From positions 186,001-250,000 of the forward strand of contig JBOEHK010000002.1 of assembly GCA_050633885.1 (NCBI GenBank): a stretch of 64,000 nt of DNA. Direction: 5' to 3'. The notes under the pieces are model-generated. The model was not told the DNA's origin and ran no database searches. It was given only the letters and a program-made list of their open reading frames with translations. Position numbers and translations under genes: made by a program. Source of the DNA: JAWSVE01 sp050633885 (lineage in GTDB: Bacteria > Pseudomonadota > Gammaproteobacteria > Pseudomonadales > Cellvibrionaceae). Of this stretch, positions 35,878-43,808 are shown piece by piece; the first letter of the stretch is position 1; each line of letters starts with the position of its first letter.

Positions 35878-37731
35878 TTATTGTTCATTTAAAAGATAAT
35901 ATAACAACCCATCTTCTAGTTCAGTATATTCATAGGTGGTTAGCTCTTCACTATCGTTGATGCCGTCATTGTTATCATCGGTAGTATCCATTCTGCTAAT
36001 GAGATAATCATCGTCATCGTATGTTTTTGTAACTACTCTAACTTTTTCGTAAATACCATCATCAGTGGTATCTGTACTGTGTGTCACAGTGGATTCTTTT
36101 CCGCTTGCGGTATATGTATAGTTACTCTGTACGATATTTTCATAGCTTCCATCGCCATTAGTATCTCGTGAATTTGTTTTTTCGGTGACTTTGTTGTTGA
36201 TGTTGAAGGTAGAAACAGTCGTATTGAAATAAGTAATAGTGCCATCAGCTGCCGCTTCTTCTTCGTAGCTATAATTGGTGACATTGCCTAGTGTGTCGTA
36301 AGTGTTTGATGTGGTGGAACGAAAATTCGGTGTGCCATCCCCATTTGAATCACGCTCGCTGATTGTTTGAGTTGTGCGGTTATCTGAATCCAGGATGTAA
36401 GTAGTCGTATTGATTGAATCGATAATGCCATCGTTGTTGGAGTCACTCTCATAAATATATTTTGTCAAAGCGTTTGCGGCATTAAACTCCCAAGTGGTGA
36501 TGTAACTTTTATCGACAACGGTGTCGTTATCATCATCGCGCTGGACGAGTCTAGATGTGTTATTTCCATTTGAGTCGTATTCATAACTTGTTTTTTCTGT
36601 TCTATCAATGATCCCATTATTGTCAGAGTCAAACTCGCGAAAAATTTCTTCTGGTTTGAATATACTGTTGTAAATAATAGTTTTTGTTGTTTTTGAGTTA
36701 ATCACTCCATCACCATCAGAATCAGTTTGTGCAATATGTAGTGTTGGTTTGTCTTTATCGTCATATGTGTAGGTGTTACTCCTTGAATAATCAACAGTAC
36801 CGTTATTTCCATCATCATCTTCATTTAAAGAACTTAAAATATTTCCTCTGTCATCAAGAACTTGAATGCTTTTTCCGGAGTCATCAATAACGCCGTCAGA
36901 ATTACTGTCTCTACTATTCTCGTAAAGTATCCCTTGTAAAAAAATCGGGTCGAAGTTTATCGTATATTCGCTATCGAGATTGCCGTCGTTGTCTTCATCT
37001 TCTGTCCCAGTCATCTGAAGATTTAGCGTGTCATAAAATTGAGTCCATACGCTGTTAATAACGCCATCGTTATTGTTGTCGATGCTTTCCAAATGTGGGT
37101 ATTTAACGGGCAATGAAATATTTAAATCTTGATATAAATAGGCGAGCGTTAAACCGTTCCATAAGTTTGAATTTCCTTGAAATTCCTGGGCGAATTTAAA
37201 AAATAGATTAGGAAATTCTGCAGTACTCACATTAAAGTCTATCGATGCGCCGGTGAGTGCCGTTTCAGTACCGGTTAAATTAACGCCATTTGTTGGGTTG
37301 CTGTCGTTGTCTAAGGCGTAAATAAATTGAGTCATATTAATGGCGGCATCATTAGTGGTGACTTCTTCCTCTTGCCATAATAGTCTTGTAACTTCTGTTA
37401 CATCAGTTGGCAAAGTTGCGCCGGCGAGATCAAACGGATTGAGATTTTCTTTGGCGGCAACAGAACCTAATTCAATATCTCCTAAAGAAAAAGTAATTGT
37501 TTCACCGGAGATATAATTGTATTGCCCGTTAGCATTAGTGACGCCGTCCTGAGTGTGAGTTTTGTATCTCATTCCTTCAACTGCACCGCCAGCAAATTGT
37601 CCCGTTAAAACAGTAGGTCCACTAGGTGATGCGCTTCCACCTCCACCTCCGCATGCGGTTAGTTGGAAACTTGCGATTACTATTGAGAGAGTTAGTGATT
37701 TTTTTATAAACCTGACGTTTGATCGATTCAT
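35878..37731 (-). CDS. Secreted lipoprotein with 12 EF-hand-like Asp/Asn repeats
   Basis: 617 aa. The signal peptide ends in lipobox LTAC, so the mature N-terminus (CGGGGGSASPSG) is lipidated, then flexible. A domain with FAGGAVEGMRYKTHTQDGVTNANGQYNY follows, as in lipoproteins of unknown role. From about residue 210 to 605 at least 12 copies of D-x-(N/D)-x-D-G-x-x-(D/N) occur (DSDGDGVIN, DSDNNGIID, DSNNDGIID, DSNGDGTPN and others), about 30-40 residues apart. Each is followed by a Thr/Tyr strand (TTTYIL, TSYEYD), recalling YD/RHS-like repeats fused to calcium-binding loops. Ca2+ binding at the cell surface is likely. An ECF-type promoter motif lies upstream. Confidence 0.8.
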   Translation of the reverse strand: MNRSNVRFIKKSLTLSIVIASFQLTACGGGGGSASPSGPTVLTGQFAGGAVEGMRYKTHTQDGVTNANGQYNYISGETITFSLGDIELGSVAAKENLNPFDLAGATLPTDVTEVTRLLWQEEEVTTNDAAINMTQFIYALDNDSNPTNGVNLTGTETALTGASIDFNVSTAEFPNLFFKFAQEFQGNSNLWNGLTLAYLYQDLNISLPVKYPHLESIDNNNDGVINSVWTQFYDTLNLQMTGTEDEDNDGNLDSEYTINFDPIFLQGILYENSRDSNSDGVIDDSGKSIQVLDDRGNILSSLNEDDDGNNGTVDYSRSNTYTYDDKDKPTLHIAQTDSDGDGVINSKTTKTIIYNSIFKPEEIFREFDSDNNGIIDRTEKTSYEYDSNGNNTSRLVQRDDDNDTVVDKSYITTWEFNAANALTKYIYESDSNNDGIIDSINTTTYILDSDNRTTQTISERDSNGDGTPNFRSTTSNTYDTLGNVTNYSYEEEAAADGTITYFNTTVSTFNINNKVTEKTNSRDTNGDGSYENIVQSNYTYTASGKESTVTHSTDTTDDGIYEKVRVVTKTYDDDDYLISRMDTTDDNNDGINDSEELTTYEYTELEDGLLYYLLNEQ

Positions 37732-37768
37732 TACATTCTCCTTGATGATAAATGATGTTTTTTGGTGT

Positions 37769-37793
37769 GTCGTCGCATCAAGGAATAAGGTTC
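37769..37793 (-). promoter_or_regulatory. ECF-sigma-type promoter P1 (upstream of the EF-hand-like lipoprotein gene)
   Basis: Read on the minus strand: GAACCTT (37793-37787), 14 bp, CGAC (37772-37769), within TGAACCTT ... ACGACAC. It shares both boxes and the exact spacing with the motifs at 39702, 42093 and 50767. A transcript would begin about 30 bp before the ATG at 37731. Confidence 0.75.
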
Positions 37794-37909
37794 ATTTTAT
37801 TTTTTAGTGAAAAATAAAATGAAAAATAAGTGCATGCAATTGGAGGGTAAGAGCGATATGTCAGGAAAACAAATGCGAAAGGTGGCGAAAAAATAGGATT
37901 AAGGCGAAC

Positions 37910-37940
37910 AAAAGGAGCAAATTTAAATTTGCTCCTTTTT
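37910..37940. terminator. Perfect palindromic terminator
   Basis: GGAGCAAATTT (37914-37924) is followed at once by its reverse complement AAATTTGCTCC (37925-37935), with A4 before and T5 after. It lies just after the stop (37948) of the minus-strand coiled-coil protein gene and can work in both directions. Confidence 0.82.
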
Positions 37941-37947
37941 AACTTGT

Positions 37948-39609
37948 CTATTTTGCGGGTTTGGGTTTAATAGGTGTTAGACCTTTAGGTTTGATCGTTG
38001 AGTTAGGTACAGGTTTGATAATGTTTGGTTGCATTGGTTTGATTGGCTGATTAGGTTGGGTAAGGGGTTTTATTGTTGGTTGTTGCAATGATTTTTTGGG
38101 TGTCACCAATGGTGTTGATTGAATCATAGAAGAGTATTTTCTATCTTGTTGATTCAATAGTTGAAGTGCTTTGTTACGTGCTTCGGAATCTTTGCTAAAT
38201 TTTCGATTGATCTCATTTGTTAGTTGTCTTTTTTGTGACGCTATTTCGTTTTTGCTTTTGCCTTTGAAGTAGTTGTCCCAGTATCGGTCGAGCTGAACTT
38301 CGTATTGTTGAGTGCTTTGGTTTGTTTTTAATCTCGCTTGTAAACGATCACTTTCTTGCGAAAGATTTTTCATTTCTCGACTGAGCCGTTGTGTGATGTC
38401 AGGACGAAATTGAATGTGTAGTGAACGTAATAACGCGGGATCTAGTGTTGCTAAATTGGTTGTAGTTGTAGAAACGGGAGCGACAGCAACTGTGCTACCA
38501 GTAGTGCTTGAGCCTCGTGCGACTACTCCACTCTGTGCTGGGCGATAACCGGTTAAATCATTTAGCAGTGCAAAATAATAACGCGTTGGATTACGTTCGA
38601 GTTCTGTCATTGCGTTCACGATTCTGCCAGCTTCTGAGGTGGTGTTTGTCGCTGTTGTTAATCTTTCAGTCACCAATCTCATTTGATCATTAATTTGTGT
38701 ATTAGCCCCGCTAACCGCAGGGGGAAACAATCTTTCTAAATCCCGAGTCACTCGATCTAATGTCAAATTCATCGTTCGTGCAGTAATTAAAAATGAAACA
38801 GGGTCGGCGATGGTGGCAGCTAGTGGCCCGATGACGCCACTAATAGGTGCAGCAAAACTAACCGAGAACACATCGCGCATATGATTGACGGCTGTTTGAT
38901 GAGCTCGCTCTAAGCCTCGCATAGCTTGTTCGAAACCGCTGCGTTCATCGCGACCTGTTTTATCGGCCAGTTGATTGACACGTTGCAAGGCTGCTCTCAT
39001 TGCCGCTTGCATCTCTGCTCTGCTTGGTGTGTTGCTAATGGTTGAAGCTCCAGAGCTATTGGCAATTTGTTGAGCGGCGGTTGTAGAAATTTGTCGATTG
39101 GCTAGTGCAACTGAAGCGGCTGTCGATTGTGATTTTTGAATACCTGATCTATTTGCAAGAGTAGAGTTTGTAGAATCGGTTGATGTATTTCTAATAGCGG
39201 TAGGTCTCGCAGTACTTTCTGTACGAGCTAATTGCGCACGCGATGGATCGTAATCTCGATCAATTCTCTGAGAAATTTCTGAGGCTTGTCGACGATGAGC
39301 ATTACTATTGCGTTCAATGCTAGCAAAACTATCTGTCGCGCCACGCGTTGCAGTCACAACGGTATCATTTAAAGTCCCGATCGATTCATCAAAAATTCGT
39401 TGCCCCATGCTAAACAAGTTGCGAGCATGTTGAAGTATTTCTTGAATTTCATCGACGGCTGCTTGTACTGCGCAGGATAGTCCTGCTGTAGCTACTGCAC
39501 CTAAGCAACTCCAGAAACTATTACAGCAATTGCCAGCTTTTGCTGGCGCTGTAAATGTTATTGAAGTACTGAGTAAGATTGCTAACCCGATGTATTTGAT
39601 ATGCTTCAT
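37948..39609 (-). CDS. Exported helical protein with Pro/Lys-rich C-terminal tail, unknown function
   Basis: 553 aa from the ATG at 39609, chosen because AGAGGAGCG stands ideally before it. The signal peptide is MKHIKYIGLAILLSTS... ending near PAKA. The mature N-terminus GNCCNSFWSCLGAVATAGLSC is Cys-rich and partly hydrophobic. Long helical stretches follow (MQAAMRAALQRVNQLADKTG and others), as does a segment LARTESTARPTAIRNTSTDS. The last 55 residues are a Pro/Lys/Gln tail (TIKPLTQPNQPIKP, ending KPKPAK). No enzyme motif is seen. An ECF-type promoter motif lies upstream, so it belongs to the same proposed regulon as its neighbours. Confidence 0.7.
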   Translation of the reverse strand: MKHIKYIGLAILLSTSITFTAPAKAGNCCNSFWSCLGAVATAGLSCAVQAAVDEIQEILQHARNLFSMGQRIFDESIGTLNDTVVTATRGATDSFASIERNSNAHRRQASEISQRIDRDYDPSRAQLARTESTARPTAIRNTSTDSTNSTLANRSGIQKSQSTAASVALANRQISTTAAQQIANSSGASTISNTPSRAEMQAAMRAALQRVNQLADKTGRDERSGFEQAMRGLERAHQTAVNHMRDVFSVSFAAPISGVIGPLAATIADPVSFLITARTMNLTLDRVTRDLERLFPPAVSGANTQINDQMRLVTERLTTATNTTSEAGRIVNAMTELERNPTRYYFALLNDLTGYRPAQSGVVARGSSTTGSTVAVAPVSTTTTNLATLDPALLRSLHIQFRPDITQRLSREMKNLSQESDRLQARLKTNQSTQQYEVQLDRYWDNYFKGKSKNEIASQKRQLTNEINRKFSKDSEARNKALQLLNQQDRKYSSMIQSTPLVTPKKSLQQPTIKPLTQPNQPIKPMQPNIIKPVPNSTIKPKGLTPIKPKPAK

Positions 39610-40003
39610 AACACGCTCCTCTGAGTTGAAATTAATGTGCATCATGTTGATACATTGACGAAATCTTCTATTTTTTTCGTTGATCTAGATTGAGCTATTG
39701 AGTCGTATGCCATAGTGTTAAGGTTCATTTGTCGGACTAAATAACATTGGTGACAAATGTTTGTAGAGTCATTTTTCTTAGTAAATTTTTTATTGTTTAT
39801 ATAACTCAAAGGCAAACTTGAATAGCTTGATATTCATTAAAAAAATATTTTGGTAATACATGAAATAGAGAATCGCCTTTGTATTTTTTCTGGATCTCGA
39901 ACATGGGTTTCGAATGTTGGTTTCGGCTATTACTCTCGTTTAGTGCTTTCGGTTATTGATATGAAAAGACGTCTTTTCTATTTCAGTATTCAAATCTTTG
40001 TCA
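39610..40003. other. 394-bp spacer with an ECF-type promoter, no gene seen
   Basis: Between two minus-strand genes. It contains promoter P2 (39702-39726). The rest is AT-rich and has only short frames without ribosome sites. Confidence 0.65.
39702..39726 (-). promoter_or_regulatory. ECF-sigma-type promoter P2 (upstream of the exported helical protein gene)
   Basis: On the minus strand: GAACCTT (39726-39720), 14 bp, CGAC (39705-39702), in the context ATGAACCTTA ... ACGACTC. The ten bases ATGAACCTTA are identical to those of P1. The leader to the ATG at 39609 would be about 85 nt. Confidence 0.75.
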
Positions 40004-42028
40004 TTAACTTCCAGGATTTATTGTGTCTCCAATATCTTCGAGTTGTTCCTCGAAGGAGGGGCCGCTCCCCCGCATGTCGTCTTCCATGCCCGTCGGGTCG
40101 ATATTCACTCCTCCGGTATTTGATTCACGCAATTCTTCGATGCTGGGTACGGTAAACCCAGTATCGTCTTCCTCTCCTTCTTCCTCTTTTTCTGCAGAGG
40201 GCGTTAGTCCGGCCGGCACGCAGTTTCCACTTTCGCCAGGTTGTGGCTCGCTGACACCGCGAGGGGGGCCGGAGCTATCTTCGCCACAGGTTGGTGGAGC
40301 GGTGCTTTCTGGTTCTCTATTCTCGCCTTTCTTTTTGGCTACAAAATCATCTGCAGTTGTTTTGCTTTCGTGCTGAAGACCTGATTCGGATAGTCCAAAA
40401 CCTGAGTTTGCTTCGTCGCTGCTTCCTTCATCACCGGTATCGTCTTCAGATTCATTTCCAGAATCGCCGTCGTCATTGCTGTCATCGCTGTTATCATCAG
40501 AGTCATCGTTATCACCATTATCGTCATCAGTGTCATCGTCATTGTCGTCATCATCAGAACTACTGGTTTGGCTATTGCTCGATTGCGACCCACCGCGCTC
40601 TGAAGGTGGAGCGTCTCTCGAACGCTCACTGCCGTCGGGGTTCTGCACGACAGTTTCATTGGTTAACGGATCAACATACACATGTGTGCCATCAGGGCCG
40701 GTTAAGCTACCGTCGCGGTTAACTAACAAACCATCTGTTGCTGCAACATTGTCACCATTAGATAGGACGTAGACGCTTTCGCCACCAAGTGTGGTTGCTG
40801 GTGTCGCAAATCCGGGTCCTGCTGCGTGTGGCGTGCTCGTACTTTGAGTGCCATCGGGACTTGTTACGACAGTTTCTCCATTGTCATTGGTTGAAACAGA
40901 AGTCCCATCGTTGTAACTCACGCTCCCATCTCTGTGAACCCTTGCTGGCGATCCGTCTTGACCAGTGGCTGGAACTTGTTCTCCATTATCTAGGGTGTAG
41001 GTGGCGGTCCCATCACTGGCTGTGGATGGCTGGGCAAATCCTGATTCACCTGTTTGAGGAGGTGGATTGGTTCTTTGGCTCCCATCAGGGCTTGTGATAA
41101 CCGTTTCTCCTGCGCTATTTGTTGAAACAGAAGTCCCATCGTTGTAGCTCACGCTACCATCTCTGCCGACAGTGGCTGGTGATCCATCTCGGCCGGTGGC
41201 TGGAACTTGTTGGCCGTTGGATAAAGTGTATGTGGAGCTGCCATCTCGTGCCGTAGAAGGTTGAGCAAACCCCGGTCCCGCTGTACCTCCATTTACAGGA
41301 CCCCCACTTGCTGGACCTCCATTTTGTTGCGGTGCTGATGTTGAGGGTAATCCTCCCATCCCAGAGCTAATAGCGGGGCGGCCAGTGGTATTGCTGCCTT
41401 GATGACCGTTTTGGCTGGGAGTGGCAGGTGAAAAACCAGATGTATTCGGTGATTGAATACTTCCTTGGCCAATAGCACGCGGGCTTTGTGGCGCTTTACG
41501 GGAACCAGTAGGCGTATTTCTGGACGGTGCCACTCGAGCGGGAGCTGCTGGGGAAGTCTTAATACCTTGCGATGGTGCACCTCGTTGAAATTGAGGTGGT
41601 GTTTGAATTCGAGCAGGGGGTTGCTTTATGGATGATGTGGGAGCTGAGGGGATTGTTTTTCCGCTGTTATTTGGTTTTGGGTTGTTACCAATAGCTCTGA
41701 TGGTTGTCGATGGTGAAGGTTTTATACCTTGAGATGGTGTTGATTGTTGGTTTTTTGCAGGCGTTCGAATAGCTGGAGCTATCGGGGTTAGTTTTGGGGT
41801 TCCATTACCAACTCCCTGAGGAGAGCTTTTTTGCACTTTGCTTGTATTGATAGGCTGACCAATAGATGTCTTATGGGATTGATTAGCTTTCGTTTGTTCC
41901 AGGGTAAATTTTTTTGGTTTCTTTTTAGCGTTAATGTCTAAAGTGCTATCAGCCCCCAAGCTGTGAAGGCTAAAAGAGCAAAGAGCCCATAATGCTGTAG
42001 CAGTTGTTGTTAGCTTAAGTTTATTCAT
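40004..42028 (-). CDS. Large exported repeat protein with an Asp-rich tract, unknown function
   Basis: 674 aa. The signal peptide MNKLKLTTTATALWALC... ends near SLGA. A 225-residue Pro/Ser/Gln/Asn-rich disordered region follows. Three related repeats of about 65-75 residues occur (about 252-470), built from GFAQPST..DG, YTL(S/D)NG(Q/E)QVPATG, RDGSVSYNDGTSVST and GETV(I/V)TSPDG. After them comes an Asp/Asn/Ser tract (about 490-535, with runs such as DDDDNDDDTDDD) and a short acidic C-terminal part with EELRESNTGGVNIDPTGMEDD. It is probably a cell-surface or matrix protein with Ca2+-binding capacity. It lies in the sigma-factor block and has its own ECF-type promoter motif. Confidence 0.75.
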   Translation of the reverse strand: MNKLKLTTTATALWALCSFSLHSLGADSTLDINAKKKPKKFTLEQTKANQSHKTSIGQPINTSKVQKSSPQGVGNGTPKLTPIAPAIRTPAKNQQSTPSQGIKPSPSTTIRAIGNNPKPNNSGKTIPSAPTSSIKQPPARIQTPPQFQRGAPSQGIKTSPAAPARVAPSRNTPTGSRKAPQSPRAIGQGSIQSPNTSGFSPATPSQNGHQGSNTTGRPAISSGMGGLPSTSAPQQNGGPASGGPVNGGTAGPGFAQPSTARDGSSTYTLSNGQQVPATGRDGSPATVGRDGSVSYNDGTSVSTNSAGETVITSPDGSQRTNPPPQTGESGFAQPSTASDGTATYTLDNGEQVPATGQDGSPARVHRDGSVSYNDGTSVSTNDNGETVVTSPDGTQSTSTPHAAGPGFATPATTLGGESVYVLSNGDNVAATDGLLVNRDGSLTGPDGTHVYVDPLTNETVVQNPDGSERSRDAPPSERGGSQSSNSQTSSSDDDDNDDDTDDDNGDNDDSDDNSDDSNDDGDSGNESEDDTGDEGSSDEANSGFGLSESGLQHESKTTADDFVAKKKGENREPESTAPPTCGEDSSGPPRGVSEPQPGESGNCVPAGLTPSAEKEEEGEEDDTGFTVPSIEELRESNTGGVNIDPTGMEDDMRGSGPSFEEQLEDIGDTINPGS
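40610..41285 (-). repeat. Three tandem coding repeats of about 200-225 bp
   Basis: The sense strand repeats units that encode ...NG(Q/E)QVPATG..GSPA..(G/H)RDGSVSYNDGTSVST... The first two copies (about 41285-41045 and 41044-40825) are nearly alike at DNA level in the YNDGTSVST part. The third (about 40820-40610) has diverged. The repeats stay in frame and arose by internal duplication. Confidence 0.8.
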
Positions 42029-42092
42029 ATTCTGATACTCGGTCGATGCTCGTTAAGTCAAGGCTGCCAATGAGGCATGGAATAATTTTAAG

Positions 42093-42117
42093 TCGTTCCT
42101 AACGCCGAGAAGGTTCA
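42093..42117 (-). promoter_or_regulatory. ECF-sigma-type promoter P3 (upstream of the large repeat protein gene)
   Basis: On the minus strand: GAACCTT (42117-42111), 14 bp, CGAC (42096-42093), in the context CTGAACCTTC ... ACGACTT. It lies in the 96-bp gap after the Ig-like lipoprotein gene and about 60 bp before the ATG at 42028. Confidence 0.73.
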
Positions 42118-42124
42118 GATGAAA

Positions 42125-43777
42125 TTATTGAGTGAAGACGCGTTGCATAATTGTCGTGTTAGTTGCTGCGTCTAGTTGCTTCCACACTAAAAGGGATTCA
42201 CCTGATGGTGCTAATGCAATGTCTGACAATGTGGACAGTTCGCCGGCAACGCCATGTAGAGTTTCTGCGGATTCCCAACCAATACCAGGTCGATATCGAC
42301 GTTGCCTGACAAATGCTTCTGTGGCTGTATTAGCTTGCCCTTGAACTTCTAGCCAGCTGGCTTGGATGACACCGAATTGATTGCTGTCGATAGAAAGTTG
42401 CAACACGTCTTTTCCGGTTTCTTGGGCAATGACGATAGGGGCTTCCCACTGGTCGTTGATATAATTTGCGGTAAATAATTCAAAGCCGGTTCCGACCCCA
42501 CCGACGCCGTAAAAGGCTTGCGCGTTTCCATTCTCAGCTAGCAGCACTTTACTTGCTGCAGCTAATTCTCCATTCCCGGAAATTACCAAGGCGGGTGTTG
42601 ACCAACCATTGTTTGGGTCGTACTCACTAAAATAGATGTCACCATTACTGCCTATTATTTCGCTCCAGAGTACGATAATTTCGCCGTTGTTATTGATCGA
42701 GACATCTCCGCGAAGGGCATTCTCAACAGTGATATCCAATTCCAATGGCGCAGACCATCCACTGGCGGGAATAAAATTCGAAAAATACACATTTGCTGGA
42801 GAGTCAGGGTTAGTTTGTAGCCAAATTAATGCGAGTTCTTCATTCGCGTTTCCAGCCAAAATTGGCGATTGCCCGTTTTCAGCGGCATCTTGCTGAATCA
42901 CAGTTGGTGTTCCCCAACCAGAACTGGGATTATATTGATTCCCCCAAACTTGGTTCACCGCGGCGTTAGTTTCTGTCCAAACGACAGTCGCAATGCCGCT
43001 GGCACTGAGATAGGACGTTGCAGCACCAACCACATTGTCAGTCGAATCAGTTATTTTTTGCGGCGTTCCCCAGCCAATAGCTGGGTCGTAAAGTGTGGTC
43101 CAAAGTTCTTCTGTTCCAGCGTTATCTTCTGTCCAAGTGACCAATATCTGGCCTGTGCTTTTATTCATGTCTAACGTAGGAGATCTGGCATCGCCGAAGC
43201 TAAAAATATCGATGATACCGGGTGCATTCCAGCCAGTGCCTGGCACGTAATGCGCGGCATGAACGGCTTGATAGAAGCTATCACTTTCTAGCCAAATGGC
43301 AACGCCATAGCCGTTATCATCGATAACGACTGAAGGGGCGTCCGCGTTGGAAAGCGTCGTTGATAATGATGCTGTCGGTTGCCAGTTACCATCAAGAGTC
43401 GTGAAGCTGGTTTGCCCAGCGCCTACGGGGTTACGAGCAAGATCGGTAATGCCTTCGCCATAATTGACGGTAAACGTAGTGGCGAGTGGCAGTGTAGTGC
43501 TGGGAGTAAAGACTAAGCTATTGGCCGCGGCGTCATAACCTAGCTCGCCAGCGATTGGCGTGCTGCCCATCGTTAACGTCATGCTATTAGATGTGAGAGT
43601 GTCTGCGAAAAGTGTTTCGCTAAACGTTGCAGTGACGGTTGTATCTGTCGCCACATCAGTTGCATTTTCAGAGGGCGTGATAGATGTGAGTCTTGGTGTC
43701 GAGGAGTCTCCTTCCAAACCGCAAGCGGTTAACAATGTAAGTGCAGTACCTGCGCACATAAGACGAAACCAAATCAT
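42125..43777 (-). CDS. Lipoprotein with Ig-like (Big_5) domain and seven propeller-like repeats
   Basis: About 550 aa from the ATG at 43777, chosen because GGAG stands before it. The lipobox is LTAC, so it is lipid-anchored. Residues 30-115 are a bacterial Ig-like domain of Big_5 type (SITPSENATDVATDTTVTAT ... GEGITDLARNPV). The remaining 430 residues contain seven copies of an aromatic-x-P-x-x-GW-x-x-P motif (YVPGTGWNAP, YDPAIGWGTP, YNPSSGWGTP, FIPASGWSAP and others), spaced about 50-60 residues, which suggests a seven-bladed beta-propeller. It follows the protease gene by about 30 bp and is probably the last gene of the sigma operon. Confidence 0.78.
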   Translation of the reverse strand: MIWFRLMCAGTALTLLTACGLEGDSSTPRLTSITPSENATDVATDTTVTATFSETLFADTLTSNSMTLTMGSTPIAGELGYDAAANSLVFTPSTTLPLATTFTVNYGEGITDLARNPVGAGQTSFTTLDGNWQPTASLSTTLSNADAPSVVIDDNGYGVAIWLESDSFYQAVHAAHYVPGTGWNAPGIIDIFSFGDARSPTLDMNKSTGQILVTWTEDNAGTEELWTTLYDPAIGWGTPQKITDSTDNVVGAATSYLSASGIATVVWTETNAAVNQVWGNQYNPSSGWGTPTVIQQDAAENGQSPILAGNANEELALIWLQTNPDSPANVYFSNFIPASGWSAPLELDITVENALRGDVSINNNGEIIVLWSEIIGSNGDIYFSEYDPNNGWSTPALVISGNGELAAASKVLLAENGNAQAFYGVGGVGTGFELFTANYINDQWEAPIVIAQETGKDVLQLSIDSNQFGVIQASWLEVQGQANTATEAFVRQRRYRPGIGWESAETLHGVAGELSTLSDIALAPSGESLLVWKQLDAATNTTIMQRVFTQ

Positions 43778-43808
43778 AGTGTTCTCCAAAGTGTTCTCTA
43801 AAAAAACA

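Noticed and set aside
40291..40772. Plus-strand open frames rich in His/Arg or Ser over the acidic part of the repeat gene
   Set aside because: They are the antisense of the Asp/Asn/Ser tract, have no ribosome site, and their odd composition follows from the repeat on the other strand.
40610..41285. Repeat array that could suggest a CRISPR
   Set aside because: Units are over 200 bp, in frame, without unique spacers, and encode repeated protein modules.
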